Source: Virgibacillus_O xinjiangensis (lineage in GTDB: Bacteria > Bacillota > Bacilli > Bacillales > Amphibacillaceae). From it: a stretch of 64,000 bases of DNA. A program made the position numbers and the translations under genes. The DNA lies in assembly GCF_042643145.1 (NCBI RefSeq), contig NZ_JBHRSA010000058.1, positions 71,689-135,688 of the forward strand, written 5' to 3'. Below the pieces are notes generated by a model. It saw only the letters and a list, made by a program, of their open reading frames with translations, had not been told where the DNA came from and ran no database searches. Below are positions 24,609 through 33,401 of the stretch, one piece after another (position 1 is the first letter of the stretch; the number at the start of each line of letters is the position of its first letter).

Positions 24609-25610
24609 ATGAAAAAATTTTTAACATTCGTCGTCCTCTCCCTTGCTGTCCTACTGGCAGCATGTGGAGGAGAACAGACATCTGGATCAGGTGATAAGCC
24701 CTCTGCACCTGACAAATTCCTCCAGATAGGTTCTGGTCCAATGGGGTCGGGTTGGTATCCCATCACAACAACCATGACGGAAGTCTATTCGGAAGGGTTC
24801 AGTGGACTGAACGCCACGCAGCTTGAGGGGGGATCCACGGCAAACCTGAAATCCCTTCAAGTGGACGATATTCAGATGGGTATAAACTATACGCCTGATT
24901 TCATCTCTGCCCTTGAAGGAGGAAAAGGCTTTGACGAACCGATTGAAGAGATTGCGGCCATTGCAGCAATTTATCCTGTCTATCAAACGATTGCCACCTC
25001 TGCCGATAACGATGACATCAATACGATTGAAGATATCGTCGACAAGCATATCTTCCTCGGTCCTAAAGGTGGAGGAGGACCGGTAGCATTTTGGAAGATG
25101 ATGGAGGAGTATGGGATTGATGAACAGACCATTGAAGAGGCAGGCGGGCAGATTTCTTATGGAAATTATTCTGATGGAGCCTCGATGATGAAGGATGGAA
25201 ATGTCGATGTCTTTTTAGGAGGCGGGGCACCATTCATACCGGCTCTACAGGAGATGGAGCTGACCAGTCCAATCAAAGTTATTCCAATTGATGAGCAAAA
25301 GTTGCAGAGCATTGAGGAAAAGGGGATCGGTATCACTGCCGGTGCACTGCCAGGGGGCACATACGAAGGGATCGATGAAGAAGTGCCGACCTATGTGATG
25401 GAAACCATGATCACTGTGCGATCCGATTTGGAAGAGGATTATGTCTATCAGCTGACGAAAATGTTCTGGGAAAATCTCCCTGCTTTTGAAGAACAGGTGC
25501 CAGAACGTGCTGAGAACTTCACATTGGATACAGCATTGAATGGTATTGATCCAGAGACTCTTCACCCTGGAGCAAAAAAATACTATGAAGAAGAAGGTGT
25601 ACTGGAATAA
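24609..25610 (+). CDS. TAXI-type TRAP transporter substrate-binding lipoprotein
   Basis: 333 residues from ATG 24609 (GGAAGGTG upstream). Signal peptide with lipobox LLAAC, Cys19 being the lipidated residue. TAXI-family marks: IGSGPMGSGWYPI near 45, LEGGSTANLKSLQ near 75 and LGPKGGGGPVAFWKM near 150, with a C-terminal MFWENLPAFEEQ helix. It binds the substrate outside the cell and hands it to the fused permease upstream, from which it is separated by 15 bp. Confidence 0.93.
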   Translation: MKKFLTFVVLSLAVLLAACGGEQTSGSGDKPSAPDKFLQIGSGPMGSGWYPITTTMTEVYSEGFSGLNATQLEGGSTANLKSLQVDDIQMGINYTPDFISALEGGKGFDEPIEEIAAIAAIYPVYQTIATSADNDDINTIEDIVDKHIFLGPKGGGGPVAFWKMMEEYGIDEQTIEEAGGQISYGNYSDGASMMKDGNVDVFLGGGAPFIPALQEMELTSPIKVIPIDEQKLQSIEEKGIGITAGALPGGTYEGIDEEVPTYVMETMITVRSDLEEDYVYQLTKMFWENLPAFEEQVPERAENFTLDTALNGIDPETLHPGAKKYYEEEGVLE

Positions 25611-25652
25611 GTGGAAAGTAGCACCAATTTAACAGGAGGAGGGGGAGAGCCT

Positions 25653-27254
25653 TTGCAGAAGCTTGAGGAACGTAGATGGTACCAAGCCTACCCTGAGGCG
25701 ATGAGGAGAGACATTCATATTCCGGAACTGCCAGTTTACTCCTTATTGGAAAGAACTGCTGCCCGTTTCCCGGACCGTCTTGCTATCGTTCAGGAAGAGG
25801 ATAGGTTGACCTACAAAGATTTGAAGGGGCAAGTGGACCGGCTAGCGGGAGCCTGGGATCGACTTGGGTTGACGAAGGGCGAGCGGATCGGCTTGATGAT
25901 CTCCAATGATCCGATATATATCATCACCTATTACGCAGCCATGAAATTGGGACTGGTGGTAGTTCAAATCAACCCGCGTTATACGTCAAGAGAGTTGCTG
26001 CAGATTGCCAATGATGCAGAAATGGCTGCGATTGCTGTAGAAGAGGAAATAGCAGCAACCGTAAGACAGCTGAAAGGACTATATGCCTTCAAACATTGTT
26101 TCATTGCCGGGTCTCCGGCAAGTGAAGAGTTGTCCCTTACATCTTTGATTGAACAGACTGAACCGCTGAAAAAGAACGTACCAATGCATACGAAAGATGA
26201 TATTGCTGTCATCCAGTACACCGGAGGCACGTCCGGTGTCATGAAGGGGGCGATGCTGACCCATTATAACCTCGTGGCAAATGTCGTCCAGAGTTATGCC
26301 ATGTACGGAGCTGATATGGAATTCGGTAAGGAGACGGTGCTTACCGCCACCCCACTCTATCATGTATACGCAATGACGAGCGGTATGAATCTAGGCATCT
26401 ATATTGGAGCCACGAATCTATTGATCAAGAAGTTTGTTGTGGATGATGTTTTGGAAAAAATCAAAGATCATCAGCCAACCTTTTTTCCCGGGGTGCCCCG
26501 CATGTATAATGCCTTCATCAATCATCCGCAGGTCCGGGAATATGGCTTGGATTGCTTGAAATTCTGTTCCAGCGGCTCGGCTCCCTTGCCGGTTGAAGTG
26601 ATTAGGAAATTCGAGAACATAACCGGTGCAGTCATCGGGGAAGGTTTCGGTTTATCAGAGGCTTCGCCATCCACTCATCGAAACCCGCCTAAAGGAGTCA
26701 GGAAGGTAGGAAGCATCGGAATCCCGCTTCCTGGCACAGACAGTAAAGTGGTAGATGATGACAATAAGGAGCTGCCAGTGAATGCTGTAGGAGAACTGGT
26801 AATCAAGGGACCGCAGATCATGAAAGGGTATTGGAACAATGAAGAAGAGACACAAAAGAGCTTGCGTGAGGGCTGGCTATATACAGGTGATCTTGCCATT
26901 CAAGATGAGGATGGATATTTCTTCATCGTCGGCAGAAAAAAAGAAATGATCATCAATGGTGGTTTCAATGTTTACCCACAGGAAGTGGAGAACGTTCTGT
27001 ATGAACATCCTGATATAGAGGAATGCGCTGTGGCGGGAGTGCCAGACCCTGAAAAAGGAGAACTTGTGAAAGCATATGTTGTTGCCAAACAAGGGGCATC
27101 CGTTGACTTGGAAGAGTTGAAGGGTTTCTGCTATCGCAGCCTCACTCCCTATAAAGTACCGAAATTGTTTGAAGTGTTGGAGGCATTGCCGAGAAACACG
27201 GTAGGGAAAATATTAAAGCGCAAGCTGGTCGGGGCGGAGGAAGAAAGAAACTGA
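25653..27254 (+). CDS. Long/medium-chain-type acyl-CoA ligase
   Basis: 533 residues from TTG 25653, chosen for the AGGAGGAGGGGGAG stretch upstream; GTG 25611 would add 14 residues (rich in Gly) and abuts the previous stop. AMP-forming domain: IQYTGGTSGVMKGAMLTH near 189-206 (Val-Met replaces the usual x-x of the loop), GWLYTGDLAIQDEDGY near 408-423, GRKKEMIINGGFNVYP and the catalytic Lys in NTVGKILKRKL near 515. Paralogue of the ligase at 31748. It activates the acid imported by the adjacent TRAP system. Confidence 0.9.
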   Translation: MQKLEERRWYQAYPEAMRRDIHIPELPVYSLLERTAARFPDRLAIVQEEDRLTYKDLKGQVDRLAGAWDRLGLTKGERIGLMISNDPIYIITYYAAMKLGLVVVQINPRYTSRELLQIANDAEMAAIAVEEEIAATVRQLKGLYAFKHCFIAGSPASEELSLTSLIEQTEPLKKNVPMHTKDDIAVIQYTGGTSGVMKGAMLTHYNLVANVVQSYAMYGADMEFGKETVLTATPLYHVYAMTSGMNLGIYIGATNLLIKKFVVDDVLEKIKDHQPTFFPGVPRMYNAFINHPQVREYGLDCLKFCSSGSAPLPVEVIRKFENITGAVIGEGFGLSEASPSTHRNPPKGVRKVGSIGIPLPGTDSKVVDDDNKELPVNAVGELVIKGPQIMKGYWNNEEETQKSLREGWLYTGDLAIQDEDGYFFIVGRKKEMIINGGFNVYPQEVENVLYEHPDIEECAVAGVPDPEKGELVKAYVVAKQGASVDLEELKGFCYRSLTPYKVPKLFEVLEALPRNTVGKILKRKLVGAEEERN

Positions 27255-27269
27255 AAGGAGGAGATCTGA

Positions 27270-28133
27270 ATGGGAGTAGAGAATATAAACACCATTGGAG
27301 TAATAGGTGCCGGCACAATGGGCGCACAAATTGCAATGGTTTGCGCGGTGAACGGCTATGAAGTGATCCTGCAGGATATAGAAGAAGCGAGCCTCCGGAA
27401 AGCAAAGGAATCATTGGAAGCCCGAATGGCTCGTTGGGTGGAAAAAAAGAAGAAGACAAAGGAGGAAGTGGATCAGGCATTCGGACGGCTGTCCATGGAA
27501 ACCGACCTGAATTCCGTCAAGGACGCCGACTTTATCATTGAAGCTATCGTGGAAAAGCTGGACGTGAAAAAAAGTTTGTTTGCCGAGCTGGAACGTCTGA
27601 CGCAAGAAGATACGATTCTTGCGACAAATAGTTCAACCATTGTCAGTTCCAAAATAGCGGAAGGACTCCACAGACCACATAACGTATGCAATGTCCACTT
27701 TTTCAATCCGCCACTGAAGATGGAACTGGTGGAAGTGGTGAGAGGAGAACATACCTCGGATGAAACAGCTAATACGGCGGTGAAGCTGATTGAATCTCTG
27801 GAGAAAATACCAGTGTTGCTGAAGAAGGAAATCTCCGGATTTGTTGCCAATCGCATTCTCGGGAAGCTGATGGACGAGGCGGTCTATCTTTTAGAAAATG
27901 GCTATGCCACTCATGAAGAAATCGATTTGGTTTGTAAAAAAGCATTGAATCATCCAATCGGTCCGTTCGCCCTGATGGATTTGACGGGGATAGATGTGAA
28001 TTATTTTGTCAGACTGCAGCGTTATCAGGAAAGTGGAAAGGAAGAAGATAGACCCGCACAGATCGTTGCAGAGAAAGTGGAAAAAGGAGAACTTGGGCGT
28101 AAGACCGGTAAAGGATTCTATCAATATACTTAA
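27270..28133 (+). CDS. 3-hydroxyacyl-CoA dehydrogenase (Hbd type)
   Basis: 287 residues; AAAGGAGG upstream. Rossmann motif GAGTMGAQ near 12-19, ATNSSTIVSSKI near 117-128, VHFFNPPLKMELVEV near 140-154 with the catalytic His, and a C-terminal helical domain ending TGKGFYQY. Similar to the enzyme at 14042 but clearly distinct in sequence, so each operon has its own (S)-specific dehydrogenase. No crotonase lies in this operon; hydration must come from elsewhere. Confidence 0.92.
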   Translation: MGVENINTIGVIGAGTMGAQIAMVCAVNGYEVILQDIEEASLRKAKESLEARMARWVEKKKKTKEEVDQAFGRLSMETDLNSVKDADFIIEAIVEKLDVKKSLFAELERLTQEDTILATNSSTIVSSKIAEGLHRPHNVCNVHFFNPPLKMELVEVVRGEHTSDETANTAVKLIESLEKIPVLLKKEISGFVANRILGKLMDEAVYLLENGYATHEEIDLVCKKALNHPIGPFALMDLTGIDVNYFVRLQRYQESGKEEDRPAQIVAEKVEKGELGRKTGKGFYQYT

Positions 28134-28150
28134 AGAAGAGGAGTGGGAAT

Positions 28151-28924
28151 ATGAATATCTATGTTTTATTGAAGAAAACGTTCGATACTGAAGAAAAAAT
28201 CAATGTAGCCAATGGGCAGATCGAAGAAGACGGAGCAGAATTCATCATCAATCCTTATGATGAATATGCCGTAGAAGAGGCAATCGTCCAGCGGGATGCA
28301 CATGGGGGAGAAGTGACAGTAGTTACTGTCGGAGATGAAGATTCAGAGAAACAGTTGCGCACCGCCCTTGCCATGGGAGCTGACAAGGCAGTGTTGATCA
28401 ATACGGAGGAAGACCTGGAAGACGGTGACCAGTTCACAACAGCGAAAATCTTGGAGGCCTTCTTTGAAGATAAAGAAGCAGACTTGATTCTAGCAGGAAA
28501 TGTGGCCATTGATGAAGCTAGCGGCCAGGTTGGGCCAAGGCTTGCAGAGGCATTGGACATCCCTTATGTCACCACGATCACCAGCCTGACGATCAATGGA
28601 GATACAGCCAGTATCGAAAAGGATGTGGAAGGGGATGTAGAGGTGATCGAAAGTGCCCTTCCGTTGCTTGTCACTTGTCAGCAGGGACTGAATGAACCGC
28701 GGTACCCTTCCTTGCCGGGAATCATGAAAGCGAAGAAGAAACCGCTGGAAGAATTGGAGATTGATGACCTTGACTTGGATGAAGATGAACTGGAACCAAA
28801 GACCAAAACGATAGATATTTTCTTGCCGCCGGAAAAAGAAGCAGGAAAGGTTCTGGAGGGAGAAGTTGATGATCAGGTAAAAGAGTTGATCACTCTATTG
28901 AAGGAAGAGAAGAAAGTACTGTAA
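28151..28924 (+). CDS. etfB: Electron transfer flavoprotein beta subunit
   Basis: 257 residues; AAGAGGAGTGGG upstream. The ETF-beta signature VTCQQGLNEPRYPSLPGIM near 172-190 is intact, as is the AMP-site region NVAIDEASGQVGP near 117-129. Forms a heterodimer with EtfA and accepts electrons from the acyl-CoA dehydrogenases of this region, passing them to the membrane quinone pool. Located between the dehydrogenase and etfA genes of the sigma-54 operon, so these pathways carry their own ETF. Confidence 0.95.
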   Translation: MNIYVLLKKTFDTEEKINVANGQIEEDGAEFIINPYDEYAVEEAIVQRDAHGGEVTVVTVGDEDSEKQLRTALAMGADKAVLINTEEDLEDGDQFTTAKILEAFFEDKEADLILAGNVAIDEASGQVGPRLAEALDIPYVTTITSLTINGDTASIEKDVEGDVEVIESALPLLVTCQQGLNEPRYPSLPGIMKAKKKPLEELEIDDLDLDEDELEPKTKTIDIFLPPEKEAGKVLEGEVDDQVKELITLLKEEKKVL

Positions 28925-28953
28925 AAAAATAGATTGATGGAGGGAGAATGATC

Positions 28954-29931
28954 ATGACAAAATTATTGGTTATCGGAGAGAGCAGAGAGGGAGAATTAAG
29001 GAATGTCACCTTTGAAGCAGTTGCAGCGGCGAAAAAAATGAATGCGGATGCAGAAGTGGTCGGAGTCATTTTGGGAGCCGGCAGTTTAGAGGAACAGGGA
29101 AAGGAAATCATCCGTTATGGAGCAGACCGCGCTATTACGGTCCAAGATGAGAAACTGGAAGATTACACATCTGAGGGATATGGCCAGGCAGCTCTTGCTG
29201 TAATTGAGGATGAATCGCCAGATGGAATAGTCATGGGTCATACATCCATCGGGAAGGATTTGACACCGAAACTAGCTGCAAAAATTGGCAGTGGTCTTGT
29301 TTCCGATGCGGTGGATATTTCCAATGAGGACGGAGAGGTACTTTTCACCCGTCCGATCTACTCAGGAAAAGCATTTGAAAAGAAAGCCATTACGGAAGGG
29401 GTGGCCTTTGTTACCATCCGGCCGAATAACATCAAGCCATTGGAGCGGGATGAGGATCGTACTGGTGAGGTTACGGCCAAAGATGTGGATATATCAGATG
29501 TACGTACCATTATCAAGGATGTCATCCGCAAAGCCTCGGAGGGTGTTGATCTCTCAGAAGCAAACGTCATTATAGCCGGTGGACGCGGAGTGAAGAGTGA
29601 AGAAGGCTTCCAGCCGTTATATGAACTTGCCGAGGTACTAGGGGGAGCAGTTGGAGCATCCCGCGGGGCTTGCGATGCCGAATATTGTGATTATGCTCTG
29701 CAAATTGGCCAAACCGGGAAAGTGGTTACGCCTGATCTGTATATAGCTGTCGGTATTTCCGGTGCCATTCAGCACCTCGCCGGCATGTCCAACTCCAAGG
29801 TCATTGTTGCAATCAACAAAGACCCTGAGGCAAATATCTTCAATGTAGCTGATTATGGCATTGTTGGTGACTTGTTTGAGGTGGTACCGAAGTTGACGGA
29901 AGAACTGAAACAGCTGAACGTCGGTGTCTGA
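28954..29931 (+). CDS. etfA: Electron transfer flavoprotein alpha subunit
   Basis: 325 residues from ATG 28954; ATG 28948 also possible but lies only 4 nt from GGAGG. C-terminal FAD-binding domain with GGRGVKSEEGF near 209-219, the flavin-site segment GASRGACDAEYC near 236-247 and the ETF-alpha signature YIAVGISGAIQHLAGM near 267-282. Partner of the EtfB encoded 29 bp upstream. Confidence 0.95.
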   Translation: MTKLLVIGESREGELRNVTFEAVAAAKKMNADAEVVGVILGAGSLEEQGKEIIRYGADRAITVQDEKLEDYTSEGYGQAALAVIEDESPDGIVMGHTSIGKDLTPKLAAKIGSGLVSDAVDISNEDGEVLFTRPIYSGKAFEKKAITEGVAFVTIRPNNIKPLERDEDRTGEVTAKDVDISDVRTIIKDVIRKASEGVDLSEANVIIAGGRGVKSEEGFQPLYELAEVLGGAVGASRGACDAEYCDYALQIGQTGKVVTPDLYIAVGISGAIQHLAGMSNSKVIVAINKDPEANIFNVADYGIVGDLFEVVPKLTEELKQLNVGV

Positions 29932-29948
29932 TAGTTAGGGGGATGAAT

Positions 29949-31133
29949 ATGCAGGAAAACTATGTAATTGTAAGTGCTGTACGGACGCCGATCGGAACAT
30001 ATGGAGGTTCGTTTAAGGATATCAGTTCCGGTCATCTGGCTTCCATCGTTATCAAAGAAGCAGTAAACCGATCTGGTTTGCCTGCCGACCAAATCGATGA
30101 AGTGATAATGGGAGAGGTCCGGCAAACTACAGAATCATCCAACCTTGCCAGGGTGGCTGCACTGAGAGCTGGTGTGCCGGAATCATCACCAGCTTTTACA
30201 GTGAACCGCCTGTGTGCTTCAGGCATGCAGGCAGTCACCTCCGGCATCCAGCAAATTGCTTTTGGGCATGCGGGTATCATAGCTGCCGGTGGAACGGAGA
30301 GTATGAGCCGCTCCCCCATTTATCTGAGAAATGCCAGATTTGGTGGGGATCGGCCGGAAATGGTGGATTCCAATAAAGAAGCAGGACAACAGCCGAAGGA
30401 AATTTATGGAGAGAACCTTGGAATGGGCATGACAGCGGAAAACGTTGCAGAGAAATACGATATTTCGCGGGAGGACCAGGACGCTTTCGCTATCGAAAGC
30501 CAGCGAAGGGCAAGCAGTGCTATAGCAGACGGACGCTTCAAAGAAGAAATTGTTCCAGTTGAGGTCAAACAAAAGAAAAAATCTTTTTTAGTGGAGGATG
30601 ATGAGCATCCTCGTCCACAGACCACTTTGGAAAAACTGGCTAAATTGAAGCCTGTTTTCAAAGAAGGGGGAACAGTGACAGCCGGAAATGCGTGCGGTCG
30701 AAATGACGGTGCCTCCGCATTGATCATAATGAAAGAGGAAAAAGCAAACGAATTGGGGTTAACACCACTGGCACGGATTGTCGATTGGGCAACCTCCGGA
30801 GTGTCACCGGAGATTATGGGAATTGGCCCGATTCCAGCGGTGAATCGGCTGCTGGAAAGAACCGGCAAACAGGTTGGAGATATTGACCTCGTTGAACTGA
30901 ATGAAGCATTTGCCGCACAATCGCTGGCCGTCATACGGGAGCTCTCCCTTGACCCGGAAAAGGTGAATGTTAACGGAGGCGCTATCGCCTTGGGGCATCC
31001 GGTCGGCTCGAGTGGTGCAAGAATTATCACCACTCTGCTCCATGAGTTGATCAGAAGGAAGGAACAGACGGGGATCGCAACCTTGTGTGCAGGTGGCGGC
31101 CAGGGGATGGCCATCATGATCGAACAAATCTGA
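29949..31133 (+). CDS. Thiolase (acetyl-CoA acyltransferase)
   Basis: 394 residues from ATG 29949, for which AGGGGGATGAAT gives correct spacing; ATG 29943 touches the ribosome site. The nucleophile Cys is in NRLCASGMQAV near 85-95; NEAFAAQ near 318, GHPVGSSGAR near 350 and the second Cys in TLCAGGGQGMA near 379-389 complete the active site. It cleaves 3-ketoacyl-CoA with CoA. Paralogue of the thiolase at 38321. Penultimate gene of the operon. Confidence 0.93.
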   Translation: MQENYVIVSAVRTPIGTYGGSFKDISSGHLASIVIKEAVNRSGLPADQIDEVIMGEVRQTTESSNLARVAALRAGVPESSPAFTVNRLCASGMQAVTSGIQQIAFGHAGIIAAGGTESMSRSPIYLRNARFGGDRPEMVDSNKEAGQQPKEIYGENLGMGMTAENVAEKYDISREDQDAFAIESQRRASSAIADGRFKEEIVPVEVKQKKKSFLVEDDEHPRPQTTLEKLAKLKPVFKEGGTVTAGNACGRNDGASALIIMKEEKANELGLTPLARIVDWATSGVSPEIMGIGPIPAVNRLLERTGKQVGDIDLVELNEAFAAQSLAVIRELSLDPEKVNVNGGAIALGHPVGSSGARIITTLLHELIRRKEQTGIATLCAGGGQGMAIMIEQI

Positions 31134-31146
31134 AGATAGGTAACAG

Positions 31147-31569
31147 ATGCAGGCAGGTGAAGGTGGATTGACGACACGTTTAAATGATGTACGAGAGAGC
31201 TTTGAATCCAGTCCTTTCTTTTCGCATATCGGCTTTGAAATCCTGGAATTTGAGGAAGGGAATATACGACTCAAACTTCCGATCAGGAGGGAGTTGCTGA
31301 ACGCGAATGAATCCTTGCACGGCGGGGTGCATGCTACCATGCTCGACCTCAGCCTCGGGATGGCAATTCGTTCAGTGACCAAAACCAGATGCACGACCAT
31401 CAGTCTCAACGTCAATTACTTATCCCCTTCTATAGAAGGAGAAGTATTTGCTACCGCAAAAATCGTGAAACAAGGATACCGTATGGTCGTAGCAGAAGGG
31501 GAGATGATGGACGAAGCCGGTAATTTACTGGCAAAGGGAATTGGGACCTACAAGCTGATCAGGGATTAA
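31147..31569 (+). CDS. PaaI-type hot-dog thioesterase
   Basis: 140 residues from ATG 31147; TTG 31168 (GGTGAAGGTGG upstream) is an alternative start seven residues later. Hot-dog fold with NANESLHGGVHATMLDLSLGMAIRS near 49-73; HGG and the following Asp are the PaaI thioesterase marks, and the TISLNVNYLSP strand follows. Such enzymes release CoA from stalled acyl-CoA intermediates. Last gene of the operon, followed by the terminator at 31575. Confidence 0.88.
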   Translation: MQAGEGGLTTRLNDVRESFESSPFFSHIGFEILEFEEGNIRLKLPIRRELLNANESLHGGVHATMLDLSLGMAIRSVTKTRCTTISLNVNYLSPSIEGEVFATAKIVKQGYRMVVAEGEMMDEAGNLLAKGIGTYKLIRD

Positions 31570-31574
31570 AAGTG

Positions 31575-31609
31575 GAGAGTTGAGCAATGTGTCTCGACTC
31601 TCTTTTTTT
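31575..31609 (+). terminator. Intrinsic terminator ending the 20.6-31.6 kb operon
   Basis: GAGAGTTGAG and CTCGACTCTC arms followed by seven T. Confidence 0.9.
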
Positions 31610-31636
31610 GTTTTTTAAGAAATTACATAAAATTCA

Positions 31637-31664
31637 TTGTAATATTTCTGTGCTTTGTTATAAT
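31637..31664 (+). promoter_or_regulatory. SigA-type promoter of the TetR-controlled block
   Basis: TTGTAA at 31637-31642, a 16-bp spacer and TATAAT at 31659-31664. Transcription would start near 31671, so the palindrome at 31681-31706 would overlap the early transcribed region. Confidence 0.6.
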
Positions 31665-31680
31665 ATATTATAAATATTCA

Positions 31681-31706
31681 GAACATACCAACCGGTTAAT
31701 ATGTTC
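31681..31706 (+). promoter_or_regulatory. Palindromic operator, likely for the TetR regulator
   Basis: GAACATA and TATGTTC arms flank a central AACCGGTT palindrome; 22 of 26 positions are symmetric. It lies just downstream of the -10 element, a repressing position. A related core (AACCAGTT) occurs at 33349-33362. Confidence 0.65.
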
Positions 31707-31747
31707 AATCAAACAGAACAAATATCAATCAAAGGAAGGAAATGTGA

Positions 31748-33328
31748 ATGGAAAAACCATGGCTTAAGCATGTTGCCGAAGGAAATCCACAGGAAATAGA
31801 AATTCCGGAAATACCTTTGACGAAATTATTCCATGAATCCGTGGAGAAATACCCGAACCATACAGCTGTTACCTTCCATGACAAATCCTATACGTACAAG
31901 CAGCTTAACCAGCTGATTCAAAATGTGGCTGCCTCCCTGAAAAACATAGGAGTCGATAGGGGGGACAGGGTGGCTCTGATGCTACCAAACTGTCCACAAT
32001 ACCCAATCGGTTATTATGCTGCATTGCTTTGTGGTGCAACAATTGTACAAGTCAATCCCATGTACAAGTCGTCAGAGCTTCTCCATGTGCTGAATGATTC
32101 AGGGGCAGAAGTCCTGATTGCCCTGGATCGGCTGCTTCCAGCCGTTGAGGAAGTGATCGACCGGACGGAAGTGGAGGCACTGATTCCGGTCTCTTTTGAA
32201 AGCGATTGCAAATTCAATGAATATATGGAAGATCGTGGCTTGCCAGTACCGAATGTAATGATAAACCCACAAGAAGATATAGCGGTCCTGCAGTATACAG
32301 GTGGGACGACAGGGCGTTCCAAAGGAGCCATGCTTACCCACTATAACCTGGTCGCAAACACGCTGCAGAGTTATGCAACATCCAAGGTGCGGACGCGTCT
32401 TGGTAAGGAAAGGGTTCTCACCATTTCCCCCCTTTTCCATGTGTACGGGATGACCAGTTGTATGAACCTGACCTTTTACATGGGAGGAAACCTGATCCTT
32501 GTTCCGAAATTTGATGTGGAACAGACAGTGAAAGTGATTGAAAAGACTAAACCGACCATCTTCCCTGGTGTACCTACCATGTTTATTGCCTTGTTGAATC
32601 ATTATAAGGATCAGCCATTCGATTTAACCAGTTTGAGGACCTGCACCAGTGGCTCTGCTCCTCTCCCGGTTGAAGTACTGAATAAATTCAACAAGACGAG
32701 CGGCACGAATGTTGCAGAAGGATTCGGTTTATCCGAAGCTTCTCCTGTCACTCACCGGAACCCTATCGCAGGTTTGCAGAAATCAGGGAGTATCGGAATC
32801 CCCATCCCTAATACAGATGCAAAGATAGTGGATTCTGCTACCGGCGATGAAGAACTGGAAATCGGTGAAGTCGGTGAACTGGTGATTAAAGGCCCACAGA
32901 TCATGAAGGGCTATTGGAATATGCCGGACGAAACGGAGAATGTCCTGAGAGATGGCTGGTTGTACACCGGTGATCTGGCGAAAATGGACCGTGACGGCTT
33001 CTTCTATATTGTCGGACGAAAAAAGGAGATGATCATTGCCAGCGGATATAATGTCTACCCCGTGGAGGTGGAAGACGTGATTTATACCCATCCAAATGTT
33101 CTGGAGGCAGCAGTGATCGGTGTCCCGGATAAGTACAGAGGAGAAACGATCAAAGCAGTAGTAGTTCCCAAAGACGCAAAAGAACTTGACGAAGATGAAC
33201 TGATAGCCTTTTGCCGACAGAGGCTGGCGGCATATAAAGTTCCACAATCCGTGGAAATGGTCAGTGAACTTCCGAAAACCACGGTTGGGAAAATTTTAAA
33301 AAGATCATTGGTGGAAACATATTCCTAG
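31748..33328 (+). CDS. Long/medium-chain-type acyl-CoA ligase
   Basis: 526 residues; AAGGAAGGAAATGTG precedes the ATG. AMP-binding loop LQYTGGTTGRSKGAMLTH near 180-197, YGMTSCMN near 236, GFGLSEASPVTH near 323-334, GWLYTGDLAKMDRDG near 401-415, GRKKEMIIASGYNVYP and the C-terminal TVGKILKRSL with the catalytic Lys near 517. Paralogue of the enzyme at 25653. First gene of the block behind a SigA promoter and operator, so probably the entry step for a second acid substrate. Confidence 0.92.
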   Translation: MEKPWLKHVAEGNPQEIEIPEIPLTKLFHESVEKYPNHTAVTFHDKSYTYKQLNQLIQNVAASLKNIGVDRGDRVALMLPNCPQYPIGYYAALLCGATIVQVNPMYKSSELLHVLNDSGAEVLIALDRLLPAVEEVIDRTEVEALIPVSFESDCKFNEYMEDRGLPVPNVMINPQEDIAVLQYTGGTTGRSKGAMLTHYNLVANTLQSYATSKVRTRLGKERVLTISPLFHVYGMTSCMNLTFYMGGNLILVPKFDVEQTVKVIEKTKPTIFPGVPTMFIALLNHYKDQPFDLTSLRTCTSGSAPLPVEVLNKFNKTSGTNVAEGFGLSEASPVTHRNPIAGLQKSGSIGIPIPNTDAKIVDSATGDEELEIGEVGELVIKGPQIMKGYWNMPDETENVLRDGWLYTGDLAKMDRDGFFYIVGRKKEMIIASGYNVYPVEVEDVIYTHPNVLEAAVIGVPDKYRGETIKAVVVPKDAKELDEDELIAFCRQRLAAYKVPQSVEMVSELPKTTVGKILKRSLVETYS

Positions 33329-33348
33329 TGTTAATCCGCATATAAGAA

Positions 33349-33362
33349 ACTAACCAGTTAGT
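33349..33362 (+). promoter_or_regulatory. Second TetR-type operator
   Basis: ACTAACCAGTTAGT is symmetric except for the two central bases and shares the AACC(A/G)GTT core with the 31681 site. It lies in the 73-bp gap between ligase and ACAD genes, so the ACAD operon may have its own regulated promoter (TATAAG at 33341 could be its -10, with no clear -35). Confidence 0.6.
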
Positions 33363-33401
33363 ATGCAGTCAATAAAAATCGGTAAAACAGGAGGGAATCA
33401 T

